Program-made: the position numbers and the translations under genes | In this document: in pieces, positions 1-7,931 of the stretch | Layout: each line of letters starts with the position of its first letter | How positions within the stretch are numbered: position 1 is the stretch's first letter | The notes under the pieces: generated by a model | Database searches by the model: none | What the model saw: the letters and a program-made list of their open reading frames with translations, nothing else | Told to the model about the DNA's origin: nothing | NCBI RefSeq assembly: GCF_002419965.1 | Contig: NZ_DIHC01000057.1 | Span: 87,850 to 151,849, forward strand | DNA length: 64,000 nucleotides | DNA from: Pseudomonas sp. UBA5706 | Lineage (GTDB): Bacteria > Pseudomonadota > Gammaproteobacteria > Pseudomonadales > Pseudomonadaceae | Reading direction: 5' to 3'

Positions 1-3
1 CGT

Positions 4-939
4 TTACTCCTCTGCCTGCGCAGCTGAATGCTTACCCATGTCCATCCCTTCCGTACCGGCCACTTCTTTCTTCTCGTGAACAATCTTGCCCGGCTTCATA
101 CCTTCATACTTATCGATGATAGTCTGGAACAGGTTTGGAGCGACTGCAGAGTAGAGTTCAACGGGGTTGCGTTCGCTAGGTTTGGCCAATGCAGCGTATT
201 CAGCCGTTCCCAGCTGTTTAGGTGAACTCTTGACTTCGGCAACCCAGGCATCGAAGTCTGCCTGTGAAGTGGCGGTTGCCTTGAATTTCATGCCGGTGAA
301 GCCCGCGCCGCTGTAGTTGGCGGAGATACCGTCGAATTCGCCATTTTCATTGGCGATCAAGTGCAGCTTGGTCTGCATGCCGGCCATGGCGTAGATCTGG
401 CCGCCCAGTGCCGGGATGAAGAACGAGTTCATGACCGCATCGGAAGTAATGCGGAAATTGACCGGCGTGTTGGCCGGGAACACGATCTTGTTAACGGTGG
501 CGATGCCCTGTTCCGGGTAGATGAACAGCCACTTCCAATCCAGCGCCACTACCTCGATGGTCACCGGTTTGACGTCGGACTCAAGCGGACGGTAAGGGTC
601 CAGCGCATGGGTCGACTTGTAGGTGAAGTAACCAAGAATGGCGATGATGATCATCGGGATCACCCACACGATCAGTTCGATTCGGGTCGAATGCGCCCAA
701 TCGGGGGTGTAAGTGGCCTTCTTGTTCGACGCGCGATACTTCCAGGCGAAGATGATGGTCATGCAAATGACCGGCACCACCACTAGCAGCATGAGCAAAG
801 TAGCCGTGACGATCAGGTCACGCTCTTGCACGCCAATATGGCCCTTGGGATCCAGCAGGGTGTAATCGCACCCGCTGAGCAGGAGCATGCTGAAAAGGGC
901 CAAGAAGCCAAAAAACCTGGGGTACCTTTTTTTACTCAT
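4..939 (-). CDS. cyoA: Cytochrome bo3 ubiquinol oxidase subunit II
   Basis: This is subunit II of the haem-copper quinol oxidase that reduces O2 and pumps protons in the inner membrane. The 311-residue product starts with a lipoprotein signal (LLLSGCDYTLL, Cys near residue 24), followed by two membrane segments and a periplasmic cupredoxin-like domain that, as usual for quinol oxidases, lacks the CuA ligands. The start at 939 was chosen because GAGG lies just upstream and the signal peptide begins there; the reading frame itself stays open to 1158. The His/Met-rich tail (GMDMGKHSAAQAEE) is usual for Pseudomonas CyoA. cyoBCDE would follow leftwards outside the window. Confidence 0.96.
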   Translation of the reverse strand: MSKKRYPRFFGFLALFSMLLLSGCDYTLLDPKGHIGVQERDLIVTATLLMLLVVVPVICMTIIFAWKYRASNKKATYTPDWAHSTRIELIVWVIPMIIIAILGYFTYKSTHALDPYRPLESDVKPVTIEVVALDWKWLFIYPEQGIATVNKIVFPANTPVNFRITSDAVMNSFFIPALGGQIYAMAGMQTKLHLIANENGEFDGISANYSGAGFTGMKFKATATSQADFDAWVAEVKSSPKQLGTAEYAALAKPSERNPVELYSAVAPNLFQTIIDKYEGMKPGKIVHEKKEVAGTEGMDMGKHSAAQAEE

Positions 940-1408
940 CTCACGACCTCTAAAAGCAGCTTTCGCATCGCAGTTGGGTTTCGATCGCCAACACTTCACC
1001 CTGCCAGGTGCTGGCAAATTCTTTGGATTGAACAGGGGCCTGTCAGGAAGCGTGCGGCCTCGTAACAAATCCAGGTGCTGCAGTGGTTTCTTATTCGAAT
1101 GGTGGCAACCGCCATGCGGTCCAAATCCCTTTGCGCAGACATTCGGAATTTGACTCAAGAGGCCATCCAGACGGCGTCTACAAAGGCGTAAAAAACGCTT
1201 TCCGACCTCGATTTACGCCGCCTCCAAGAGAAGGGGGCGTTAAGTGGGGGCGATTGTAGATACGTAAAGTTTTATTGACTATGAGTTTCTGCGCAACAGT
1301 TAATTTCCGGATCGGTAAGAATGCGCGCATATGCCGCACCCGAAAAAACCGCAAAGGCCCTAAATTTACTAAGGAATTCGGGGCCTTTTTTTCCGCAACA
1401 CTTTGTAA
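940..1408. other. Intergenic region upstream of cyoA
   Basis: This 469-base gap holds no convincing gene. It must contain the cyo promoter on the minus strand and, at its dsbB end, a strong terminator hairpin (listed separately). I see no clear Anr, Fur or other known operator in it. Confidence 0.6.
1351..1392 (-). terminator. Rho-independent terminator after dsbB
   Basis: AAAGGCCC (1353-1360) pairs with GGGGCCTTT (1380-1388). Read on the minus strand, the stem is followed after four bases by six T, which suits termination of dsbB. On the plus strand a run of seven T follows directly, so the hairpin could act in both directions. Confidence 0.8.
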
Positions 1409-1918
1409 TCAACGTGCTTTCAGACGGTTGCGGACGATACCGACTGGTACCAGAATCACGGTGAGAACGAAAGCGATCAATGCCCACTGAGCAAGCGACA
1501 GTCCGAAAACTGGCGGATATGGCGTCTCGCAGAAGCCAGCCACCTGAAAGCCAAGGGGAAACAGGGAGGCCAGTGGCAGGCCATCGACGATCGGCTGCAA
1601 CACATCGATACCGCAGCTTTCGGTGGGATGGCTCTGAATCCACACATGGCGCCCGGCAGCAATCACGCCTCCCACAGCGCTGAGCGTGACCAGTACTTCA
1701 CAGATGCTCAGGCTCAAGCGACCCGGCATGGCCGCGCCAATGAACGCGAAAATGGCAATGAACAATAGTGCGTAGCGTTGCAGTATGCACAGGGGGCAAG
1801 GTGCCTCGCCCAGCACGACCTGCATGTAAAGCGCCCCGCCGATCAGTGCGAGACAGATGATCCCTAGCAGGGACAGGAACTGCTTTTCGCGTCGCAGGTA
1901 AACAATCTCGTCAGTCAT
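1409..1918 (-). CDS. dsbB: Disulfide bond formation protein B
   Basis: This is an inner-membrane thiol oxidase that reoxidises periplasmic DsbA and passes the electrons to quinones. The product is 169 residues, the usual length, with four predicted membrane helices. The first periplasmic loop carries the redox pair CPLC near residues 41-44. The second loop has two more Cys (SCGID near 102 and FCETP near 129). It stands alone between cyoA and hmp and has its own terminator. Pseudomonads often carry two DsbB paralogues; which one this is cannot be decided here. Confidence 0.95.
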   Translation of the reverse strand: MTDEIVYLRREKQFLSLLGIICLALIGGALYMQVVLGEAPCPLCILQRYALLFIAIFAFIGAAMPGRLSLSICEVLVTLSAVGGVIAAGRHVWIQSHPTESCGIDVLQPIVDGLPLASLFPLGFQVAGFCETPYPPVFGLSLAQWALIAFVLTVILVPVGIVRNRLKAR

Positions 1919-2110
1919 TCACATACCCTTTGAATGTGGTGTCCTTGCAGATCGACAGATCCACCTCGTTGCGTGCCACGCAGTGCCCGCAAAGCCGACA
2001 ATTCTACCATCGTCGCAGCGGCCCGCCGGAGCAGATGGTGAGCACGGGCGCATTAGCCGGATATTAACCGTGTCACGTAACACCGGCGGGCACCAGAGAC
2101 GACCCTTCCC

Positions 2111-2194
2111 TATATAGGAACATGCGACCCTTTGCCGCGGTAGCTGGTCGAGCCACGCTTCTTATATATAGAAGGATGCGTCCATTTGTCGCAG
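2111..2194. repeat. Imperfect 54-bp-period direct repeat downstream of hmp
   Basis: Two copies of a 30-base motif beginning TATATAG lie at 2111-2140 and 2165-2194. They match at about 23 of 30 positions by eye, both containing ATGCG..C..TTTG.CGC. They sit in the 296-base gap between hmp and dsbB, which otherwise shows no gene. I know of no function; they resemble short interspersed Pseudomonas repeats. Confidence 0.5.
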
Positions 2195-2214
2195 CCCCTG
2201 CATCACTTGAATAC

Positions 2215-3396
2215 TCACTCCAGTGCTGACGCTGGTCCGAAGAATTCATAATGCATTTGCTTGTCCGGCACGCCTGCCGCTCGCAGTTGGCGTTTGACTG
2301 CGGCCATAAAGCCCTTCGGCCCCAGAAAGTAAGCGTCCAGGTCACGATTGGCTGGCAGCCACTGCTCCAACTGCGCCTGATCCAGCAACCCTGCTGCATG
2401 AGCCGCGGGGCTAATGCCGTCATCTTCGCTGTAAAGGTAAAAAAGTTTGAGCTGTGGATGCTTGCCCGCCAGCTCTTCGACCCAGTCGCGGAAGGCGTGA
2501 ACCGCGCCATTACGTGCGCAGTGGATGAAGTGAACCGGCCGCTGGGTTTCCACTGCTGCCTCCAGCATCGTCAGCGTAGGTGTAATACCCACGCCCCCGC
2601 TGATCAGCACCAGAGGCTTGTTGCTAGCCTCAAGTGTGAATTCGCCCGAAGGCGGAAACAAATTGATGCTGCCTCCGACTTGCAGTTGATCGTGCAGATA
2701 GTTGGACGCCCGACCATCGGGTACGCGCTTGACGCTGATGCGGTACTGGTTATTCCTCGCTCGTGCCGACAACGAATAGTTGCGCCGAATCTCTTCGCCA
2801 TCGAGGAACAGTTGCAAACCAATGTACTGGCCCGCGGTGAAGTCAAGGATCGCCTGGCCATCGACCGGAGCAAAGTAGAACGAGGTGATCTCGGCACTTT
2901 CCGGCATCCTGGCCACCACCTTGAACGCACGGGCACCGCGCCAGCCACCGGGGGCGCGGGCTTTTTCGTCATAGAGGGCGGTTTCATGGCCGATGAGGAT
3001 GTCGGCCAGTTGCTGGTAAGCGTTGCCCCAGGCACCGATGACCTCATCGGTGGCGATATCGGCACCCAGCACTTCCCGGATCGCTTGCAGCAGACATTCA
3101 CCCACGAGGGGGTAATGCTCGGGCAGAATCTGCAAGGCGACATGCTTGTTGATGATCCTGGAAACCAGATCGCCCAGCTGTTCGAGCTGATCGATGTGCC
3201 GTGCATACATCAGTACGCCATTGGCCAACGCTCGAGGCTGATCACCGCTCGCTTGATGGGCTTGGTTGAACAACGGCTGGACCTGGGGATAGGTGTTGAG
3301 CAGCTTGCTGTAGAAATGAGTAGTCAGCGCCTCGCCGCCGCTTTCCAGCAGCGGCACAGTGGATTTGACGATGGCACGATCCGATGCATTCAACAT
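2215..3396 (-). CDS. hmp: Flavohaemoprotein, nitric oxide dioxygenase
   Basis: This enzyme oxidises NO to nitrate with O2 and NAD(P)H in the cytoplasm, protecting against nitrosative stress. The 393 residues comprise an N-terminal globin domain (about 1-138, proximal His in NKHVALQI), an FAD-binding domain with the RxYS motif (RRNYSLS), and an NAD-binding domain with GGVGITPTL. The start at MLNASDRAI (3396) matches the family length; the frame is open 20 codons further. In Pseudomonas the homologue is controlled by the sigma54 activator FhpR, but no such regulator is adjacent. The neighbour is cheV, transcribed away from it. Confidence 0.96.
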   Translation of the reverse strand: MLNASDRAIVKSTVPLLESGGEALTTHFYSKLLNTYPQVQPLFNQAHQASGDQPRALANGVLMYARHIDQLEQLGDLVSRIINKHVALQILPEHYPLVGECLLQAIREVLGADIATDEVIGAWGNAYQQLADILIGHETALYDEKARAPGGWRGARAFKVVARMPESAEITSFYFAPVDGQAILDFTAGQYIGLQLFLDGEEIRRNYSLSARARNNQYRISVKRVPDGRASNYLHDQLQVGGSINLFPPSGEFTLEASNKPLVLISGGVGITPTLTMLEAAVETQRPVHFIHCARNGAVHAFRDWVEELAGKHPQLKLFYLYSEDDGISPAAHAAGLLDQAQLEQWLPANRDLDAYFLGPKGFMAAVKRQLRAAGVPDKQMHYEFFGPASALE

Positions 3397-3437
3397 GGGG
3401 ATTCCTTGAACATGATTGAAAAATGAATGCCTTGTCT

Positions 3438-3507
3438 GTATCAGGAAGCGTGCCACAACAAATAGTCTTAAAAATCAAATCGATATGATATTAAAGTCAT
3501 TTTGACT
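3438..3507 (-). promoter_or_regulatory. Possible hmp control region
   Basis: The minus strand contains TGGCACG (complement of 3449-3455) followed by CTTCCTGAT. This resembles a sigma54 promoter, but the second conserved dinucleotide reads GA instead of GC at the expected distance. Upstream, at 3495-3507, is the short palindrome AGTCA-TTT-TGACT. Both fit NO-responsive control by an NorR/FhpR-type activator, but the match is imperfect. Confidence 0.3.
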
Positions 3508-3684
3508 ACAGATATGTGCAGTCATAAACACCTCCAAGGAGTCTTTTTGACAGCGATCGCAGCGCCTGCGCTTTCCAGTCCACACCAAAAAGGTTAAAGC
3601 CAGCCTGCTGAGAGTCGATACACCGTTATCGACGGCTGTTTGCGCGCTCTGGCGCATTCAGACACTGCATGAAAGAAGGTTAAT

Positions 3685-4581
3685 ATGTCCAAAAACGCTC
3701 GAGCAGATTCGCTCTCGCTGCTGCTCTTCACGCTACGTAGCGGAAAGTTGATGGCGATCAACCTGCTCAAGGTCAGTGAGATCATTCCCTGCCCTCCCCT
3801 CACCCGGCTGCCCGAATCGCACCCGCACGTCAAAGGCGTGGCGACATTGCGCGGCAACTCGTTATCGGTAATTGACCTGAGCCGCGCGATTGGAGAACGT
3901 CCGCTGGTCGACCCCCACGGCGGCTGCCTTATCGTGACCGATGTCAGCCGCTCCAAGCAGGGGTTGCACGTGCAGGCGGTGAGCAAGATCGTCCATTGCC
4001 TGACCACGGACATCCGTCCGCCGCCCTTCGGCTCGGGCAACAAGTCGTTCATCACAGGCGTCACCCAGGTGGATGGCACGCTGGTGCAGGTGCTGGACAT
4101 CGAGAAGGTCATTCATGGTATCGCTCCAGCGCAGATCCTCGCCGAATCCACAGAACTCAGCACCGCAGATGCCGAGGTCCTGACCAAGGCGCGGATTCTG
4201 GTCGTCGATGACAGCCAGGTCGCGCTGCAACAGTCGGTCATCACCCTGCGCAACCTGGGGCTTGACTGCCATACCGCGCGCAGTGCCCGCGAGGCGATCG
4301 ACCAGCTGCTGGACCTGCAAGGTACGGCGCAGCAGATCAACGTGGTGGTCTCCGATATCGAGATGTCGGAGATGGACGGCTATGCGCTCACCCGCACCCT
4401 GCGCGAGACTCCGGACTTTCAAGAGCTCTACGTATTGCTGCACACTTCGCTGGACAGCGCGATGAACGCCGAAAAAGCCAAGGCGGCGGGCGCCAACGCG
4501 GTGCTAACCAAATTTTCCTCGCCCGAGCTGACACGATGCTTGATCGAAGCCGCACGTACGGTCGAAGCCCAAGGGATCTGA
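3685..4581 (+). CDS. cheV: Chemotaxis coupling protein CheV (CheW-receiver fusion)
   Basis: The 298-residue protein has an N-terminal CheW-like domain (about 15-155) that couples chemoreceptors to CheA, and a C-terminal response-regulator receiver domain (about 170-295). The receiver has the acidic pair in ILVVDDSQ, the phospho-acceptor Asp in VVVSDIEMSEMDGY, and the conserved Lys in AVLTKFSSPEL. It probably tunes chemotactic adaptation at the receptor arrays. The ATG at 3685 has GAAGG upstream. Its last 46 bases overlap the longest version of the next gene, which suggests co-transcription. Confidence 0.93.
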   Translation: MSKNARADSLSLLLFTLRSGKLMAINLLKVSEIIPCPPLTRLPESHPHVKGVATLRGNSLSVIDLSRAIGERPLVDPHGGCLIVTDVSRSKQGLHVQAVSKIVHCLTTDIRPPPFGSGNKSFITGVTQVDGTLVQVLDIEKVIHGIAPAQILAESTELSTADAEVLTKARILVVDDSQVALQQSVITLRNLGLDCHTARSAREAIDQLLDLQGTAQQINVVVSDIEMSEMDGYALTRTLRETPDFQELYVLLHTSLDSAMNAEKAKAAGANAVLTKFSSPELTRCLIEAARTVEAQGI

Positions 4582-5084
4582 GACCCGCCCCGGACGACGC
4601 ATCCAGCGCTCACTACTGGCTGATGCGTCGCGACCTCACTCAGCCCCTTCGCGCAGGGACCTGGCCGCAGTCACTGCGCACAGTGCCCGTCAGCGCCGAA
4701 AACGCCAGCGCCGTCCACCAATTGCTGATGCTGGGGACCGAACTGGGTGGCGGGCGCGTGCCAGCGTTCGAAACGTGGCTGAGCGGCTTTGAGAACGATC
4801 CGGAATTCGATCCGCGGCTGTGCTTCGTCGTGCACGATCCGTTTGGCGTGGCAGCAGTGGCGCAATGCTGGACCAGTTCATTCATCCGCAACCTGGTGGT
4901 TCATCCTCGTGCTCAGGGACGTGGCGTGGCGCTTGCCGTACTGCGTCGGGTGTTCGAGGCCTTTGCCGAACGTCACGAAAGACAGGTCGATCTCAAGGTC
5001 ATGGAGAGCAATCTGACTGCCCGCCGCGTATATGAGCGCGCCGGTATGCAGTATGTGGAACGCTGCGAACTGGAACCGCGCTGA
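4536..5084 (+). CDS. GNAT-family N-acetyltransferase
   Basis: The 182-residue product carries the acetyl-CoA-binding region of GNAT enzymes: the strand IRNLVVHPRAQGRGVALAVL (Q/RxxGxG/A-like pyrophosphate loop, about residues 117-136) and a C-terminal NLTARRVYERAGM segment. The substrate is unknown. The start is uncertain: ATG 4536 lies inside cheV, while the later ATG at 4623 would give 153 residues and no overlap; neither has a strong ribosome-binding site. The residues before 4623 contain no recognisable motif. It is probably co-transcribed with cheV. Confidence 0.8.
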   Translation: MLDRSRTYGRSPRDLRPAPDDASSAHYWLMRRDLTQPLRAGTWPQSLRTVPVSAENASAVHQLLMLGTELGGGRVPAFETWLSGFENDPEFDPRLCFVVHDPFGVAAVAQCWTSSFIRNLVVHPRAQGRGVALAVLRRVFEAFAERHERQVDLKVMESNLTARRVYERAGMQYVERCELEPR

Positions 5085-5129
5085 ACCAGTCAAACTGACG
5101 GTCATTGAACTGATAAAGAACCGATAGAG

Positions 5130-5459
5130 ATGCGCGTGAAACGAATCATCCTGCTGTTACTGGGCCTGACCGCAGTCGTCGGTCAAGCCAATGCCTCGAG
5201 TGCGGATGCCTGGAAAGCATCCAACAAGGCGCTGCTGGACGGATGCATTGCTGCCAGTTCATTGAAGAACGCCAAGCCCGCCGGGGCAATCGCGATGTTC
5301 GATGACAGCGTGGGGTACGACGCGCTGTTGATCAAGGGCCAGTACAAGCAGGCGTTCATGAAGAACAGGCCCGGTACCGAACTGTGCCTATACGACCGCA
5401 AGAACAACAAAGCGCTGATCACCGAGTGGGATAACGTGACGACGTTGCCTAATAAGTAG
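5130..5459 (+). CDS. Small secreted protein of unknown function
   Basis: The 109-residue product begins with a clear Sec signal peptide (MRVKRIILLLLGLTAVVGQA, cleavage probably after ANA). The mature part of about 85 residues has two Cys (GCIAAS and LCLYDR) that could form a periplasmic disulfide. I do not recognise the family. It follows the acetyltransferase by 45 bases on the same strand and could be co-transcribed. Confidence 0.75.
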   Translation: MRVKRIILLLLGLTAVVGQANASSADAWKASNKALLDGCIAASSLKNAKPAGAIAMFDDSVGYDALLIKGQYKQAFMKNRPGTELCLYDRKNNKALITEWDNVTTLPNK

Positions 5460-5498
5460 TTTTTCGACGCGACCCTTGTCGGCGAGTAAGAGGCATCC

Positions 5499-5685
5499 AT
5501 GACAAGCGTCGCGGTCGTGCTTTTCCCCCATGTCCAGTCTTTGGCGCCGCCGGGCCTCTCGACGTGTTCGCCGAAGCCAATCGTTTCGTAGCCGAGGAAG
5601 AAGGCCACCGATAGTCACCATCGGCGCCACGCGCTACCCGATCATTGCCGCGCGGACGCGGCTGGTCTTCAGTCAGCGCCTGGGG
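5499..5685 (+). pseudogene. Remnant of a GlxA/DJ-1-type AraC-family regulator
   Basis: Three short stretches in three different frames together read like the N-terminus of this regulator family. They are MTSVAVVLFPHVQSL (from 5499), AGPLDVFAEANRFVAEEEGH, then IVTIGATRYPIIAARTRLVF. At least two frameshifts separate them, and the rest of the gene, including the AraC DNA-binding domain, is missing. The remaining part of this 372-base gap up to 5831 shows nothing else recognisable. Confidence 0.7.
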
Positions 5686-5831
5686 TGACGCCAACACAGT
5701 ATCGGGACAGCTTTCGCAAGCAGGGTTGAACAGGGAGCGCCTGTGGAAGCGACCACAGGGTAAGTGCCCGGGCAGCAGATTTGAGCACTCTGCCCCGCAC
5801 CGACAGTTATCCGGCTTTCGCGCGCAGTCGG

Positions 5832-6068
5832 TCAGCGCTTGCCCATCGAGCGCCGAGTGCCCGATGGCGCGGCGCCGGGACGCTTGTCGTGGTTCGACTT
5901 GCCCGGCCCTTTGTAGTGCGCCGGTTCTTTCTTGGCCTGCAACAGCTCGCCCGGTTTGAACGGAAAACTGAACGATGCGATCACCGGTTTCTTCTCCCCG
6001 CCCTCAGAAGTAGCAACTTCGGTTTCGACGGCAATGTCGGGAGCTGGCGTGTGTTCGGGAGTGGTCAT
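5832..6068 (-). CDS. Small conserved-looking basic protein, unknown function
   Basis: This 78-residue product has an acidic, Pro/Glu-rich first half (TTPEHTPAPDIAVETEVATS) and a strongly basic Gly/Lys/Arg-rich tail (KGPGKSNHDKRPG... ending RRSMGKR). The start at 6068 has a good GGAG site; the frame continues 21 codons upstream without one. It has no signal peptide or membrane segment. The basic tail could bind nucleic acid, but this is a guess. It lies between the regulator remnant and the fimbrial operon. Confidence 0.6.
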   Translation of the reverse strand: MTTPEHTPAPDIAVETEVATSEGGEKKPVIASFSFPFKPGELLQAKKEPAHYKGPGKSNHDKRPGAAPSGTRRSMGKR

Positions 6069-6174
6069 GGAAGCTCCGTGATCGCAAACGGTCGATGGGT
6101 AAACAGGCCGAGCCCGCAAGCCGCGCAGCATACCTCAATCCCCACGCAACCGCCTGTGGCAACCGAGCGATGGT

Positions 6175-7176
6175 TTACTTATAAAACAGATCCACCATCA
6201 CTTGCGCCGAGAAAGGTCCAGCCACTGGCGTGCGGGTCTGCCACACCAGCTCGGCGTTGAAATCAGTGGTACCTGAATAGGTTTCATCTGGCAGGTCGAT
6301 GAGGTGGAAAGGCTCGTTGAAACGAATGGGGCGATGCGCCGGTGCGCGGGTAATACGAATGCCGATGCTGTCGTTGCCCACCGGCACCAGCACATCGCCT
6401 AGCAGCTTGCCAGACACAGGCGTAAACCGCGCGTTGAGACTGTACGGAGAATCGCAGGTGCGACTGGTCGCCAATGCAAATTGCCGAACGGTCGCCACCT
6501 CGCCTGCGCGAACATTCTGGATTGGCACGATACCGAACTCGACCGTCTCCGGCAGTACCCGCAGTTCGGCGTTGCAAGCGACGAAGCGCAGTCCGGAAAG
6601 ACTGTTGATGATGTAGTTGAGGTTATTGTCAGGCAACGGATTCATGCCCTGGGCGCTGTCGATTTGAAACACTCGATAATCGAGCAGGTCACTGGCCACG
6701 CCCGAGGGCGGCGTAGGCCCGAACTTCTCGATGAACACTGAAAACAACAGGTTGAAGACGGCCTTCGGGCACGCCGGGCCATTACCCACGCCCTCCATAC
6801 AAGCCGGGAGCACGTGCTGCGTCGCAACCGGGCCACTGCCGTGCACATAATCGACGCCATTGAGCGTGATCCCGGCCCGGATCCCCTCGCCGATGCGTTG
6901 TTTATCAGGGTTTAGGTACAGCACCACATCCTCTGCCGGCCCGAATCGTTCGCGGGAACATTCGACGACGAGGTGATGCCGCTCCGAACGCCACGCCGCG
7001 CGGCCGTCGGGCAACGTCGCGGGTATGGCGACGGTGCTGCTCAGATCAGCGTAAATCGCAGCCTCGCCCGCCCCCTGGGTCTTGCAGGTCATGGCCATGC
7101 CGGTGACCGGGAGCAGCAACAATAGAGCGAACGTCGAATACCCGCGCCAGAAAGACAAGGTGGCCATGGTCAGCAT
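6175..7176 (-). CDS. Fimbrial tip adhesin-like protein of a chaperone-usher system
   Basis: This is the last gene of the fimbrial operon, with 333 residues, a signal peptide (FALLLLLPVTGMAM) and a two-part structure. The N-terminal half is poorly conserved and Cys-containing, and the C-terminal pilin-like domain ends in an alternating hydrophobic strand (FSAQVMVDLFYK), as expected for subunits held by PapD-type chaperones. Size and position suggest the tip adhesin, whose ligand is unknown. The ATG at 7176 overlaps the chaperone stop codon (AATGCTGA); a second ATG at 7167 is also possible. Confidence 0.75.
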   Translation of the reverse strand: MLTMATLSFWRGYSTFALLLLLPVTGMAMTCKTQGAGEAAIYADLSSTVAIPATLPDGRAAWRSERHHLVVECSRERFGPAEDVVLYLNPDKQRIGEGIRAGITLNGVDYVHGSGPVATQHVLPACMEGVGNGPACPKAVFNLLFSVFIEKFGPTPPSGVASDLLDYRVFQIDSAQGMNPLPDNNLNYIINSLSGLRFVACNAELRVLPETVEFGIVPIQNVRAGEVATVRQFALATSRTCDSPYSLNARFTPVSGKLLGDVLVPVGNDSIGIRITRAPAHRPIRFNEPFHLIDLPDETYSGTTDFNAELVWQTRTPVAGPFSAQVMVDLFYK

Positions 7177-7931
7177 TTCCCTATGGATGAGCCGGCGGAC
7201 GGCCGCAATCGCGCTGTGAACGGCGTGTGGTATTGGGCCGGTGCACAAAAGTCGCGCAGCCCGCCGTAGTCGGTCAGCGCGCTAAAACTCAGGCCTGTTT
7301 CACCTGTGCCTATTGTCGGCGTTGGCTGCAACGGCAGTGAACGCGCGGAAAAAGGCGCGAGCATCAAGTCTTCTGCGACTTCGACCTGGTTGAACGCAAG
7401 CTTATGCAGCGCCACATGGAACGGCGTCGGATTACGCACTCTCAGCACCTGGTGATCGTCGCTGTCCCACTGCCAGGCAAGATGCTGCGCCGCCTCGGCA
7501 GCATCGCCTTCCAGCCCGGCCGGTCGATAGAACACGTTGATGCGCTGGCGTACGGCAATGTTCAACTGCTGGCTGGGCGCGCTGCGACGCGGCACTTCCA
7601 GCACGTACAGATGCAGCAACGACTCGCGGTCCTGGGGCATGCCTACGCCTTGATAAAGCACGCGCAAGGTCTGCCTGCCCTGGGGCGGCAACTGCGCCAG
7701 GTGCGGAGTGAGCACAAACGGCAGGTCGGCCGCCGCCTCATTGGCACCGGCGTCCGTGAGCCAGGCCTGAATCAGCACTTGAGTGTGACCAGGGTTGCGG
7801 ATCTCGATTTTCGCCTCAGCAAACCGACCATCGAATACCAGACGCGTGCCCGCCAATGTCACCACGGCCTGGGCGTTATGGCAGAGCAATGTTGCCAATA
7901 CGAACATCACGATTGCGATTGCCCCCTTCAC
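7170..7931 (-). CDS. Periplasmic fimbrial chaperone (PapD-like), second copy
   Basis: The 253-residue protein has a signal peptide (ending HNAQA) and the immunoglobulin-like PapD fold. Visible features are the first strand (VVTLAGTRLVFDGR), the core LRVLYQGVGMPQDRESLLHL..EVP, and RQRINVFYRPAGL, which contains the conserved basic and hydrophobic residues. It would hold subunits in the periplasm by donor-strand complementation and deliver them to the usher. It overlaps the usher gene by 4 bases and the adhesin gene by 7, so the three are translationally coupled. Being next to the adhesin, it may be specific for it. Confidence 0.9.
   Translation of the reverse strand: MKGAIAIVMFVLATLLCHNAQAVVTLAGTRLVFDGRFAEAKIEIRNPGHTQVLIQAWLTDAGANEAAADLPFVLTPHLAQLPPQGRQTLRVLYQGVGMPQDRESLLHLYVLEVPRRSAPSQQLNIAVRQRINVFYRPAGLEGDAAEAAQHLAWQWDSDDHQVLRVRNPTPFHVALHKLAFNQVEVAEDLMLAPFSARSLPLQPTPTIGTGETGLSFSALTDYGGLRDFCAPAQYHTPFTARLRPSAGSSIGKC

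Noticed and set aside
2251..3426. 391-codon open frame opposite hmp
   Set aside because: It is an antisense shadow of the flavohaemoprotein gene.
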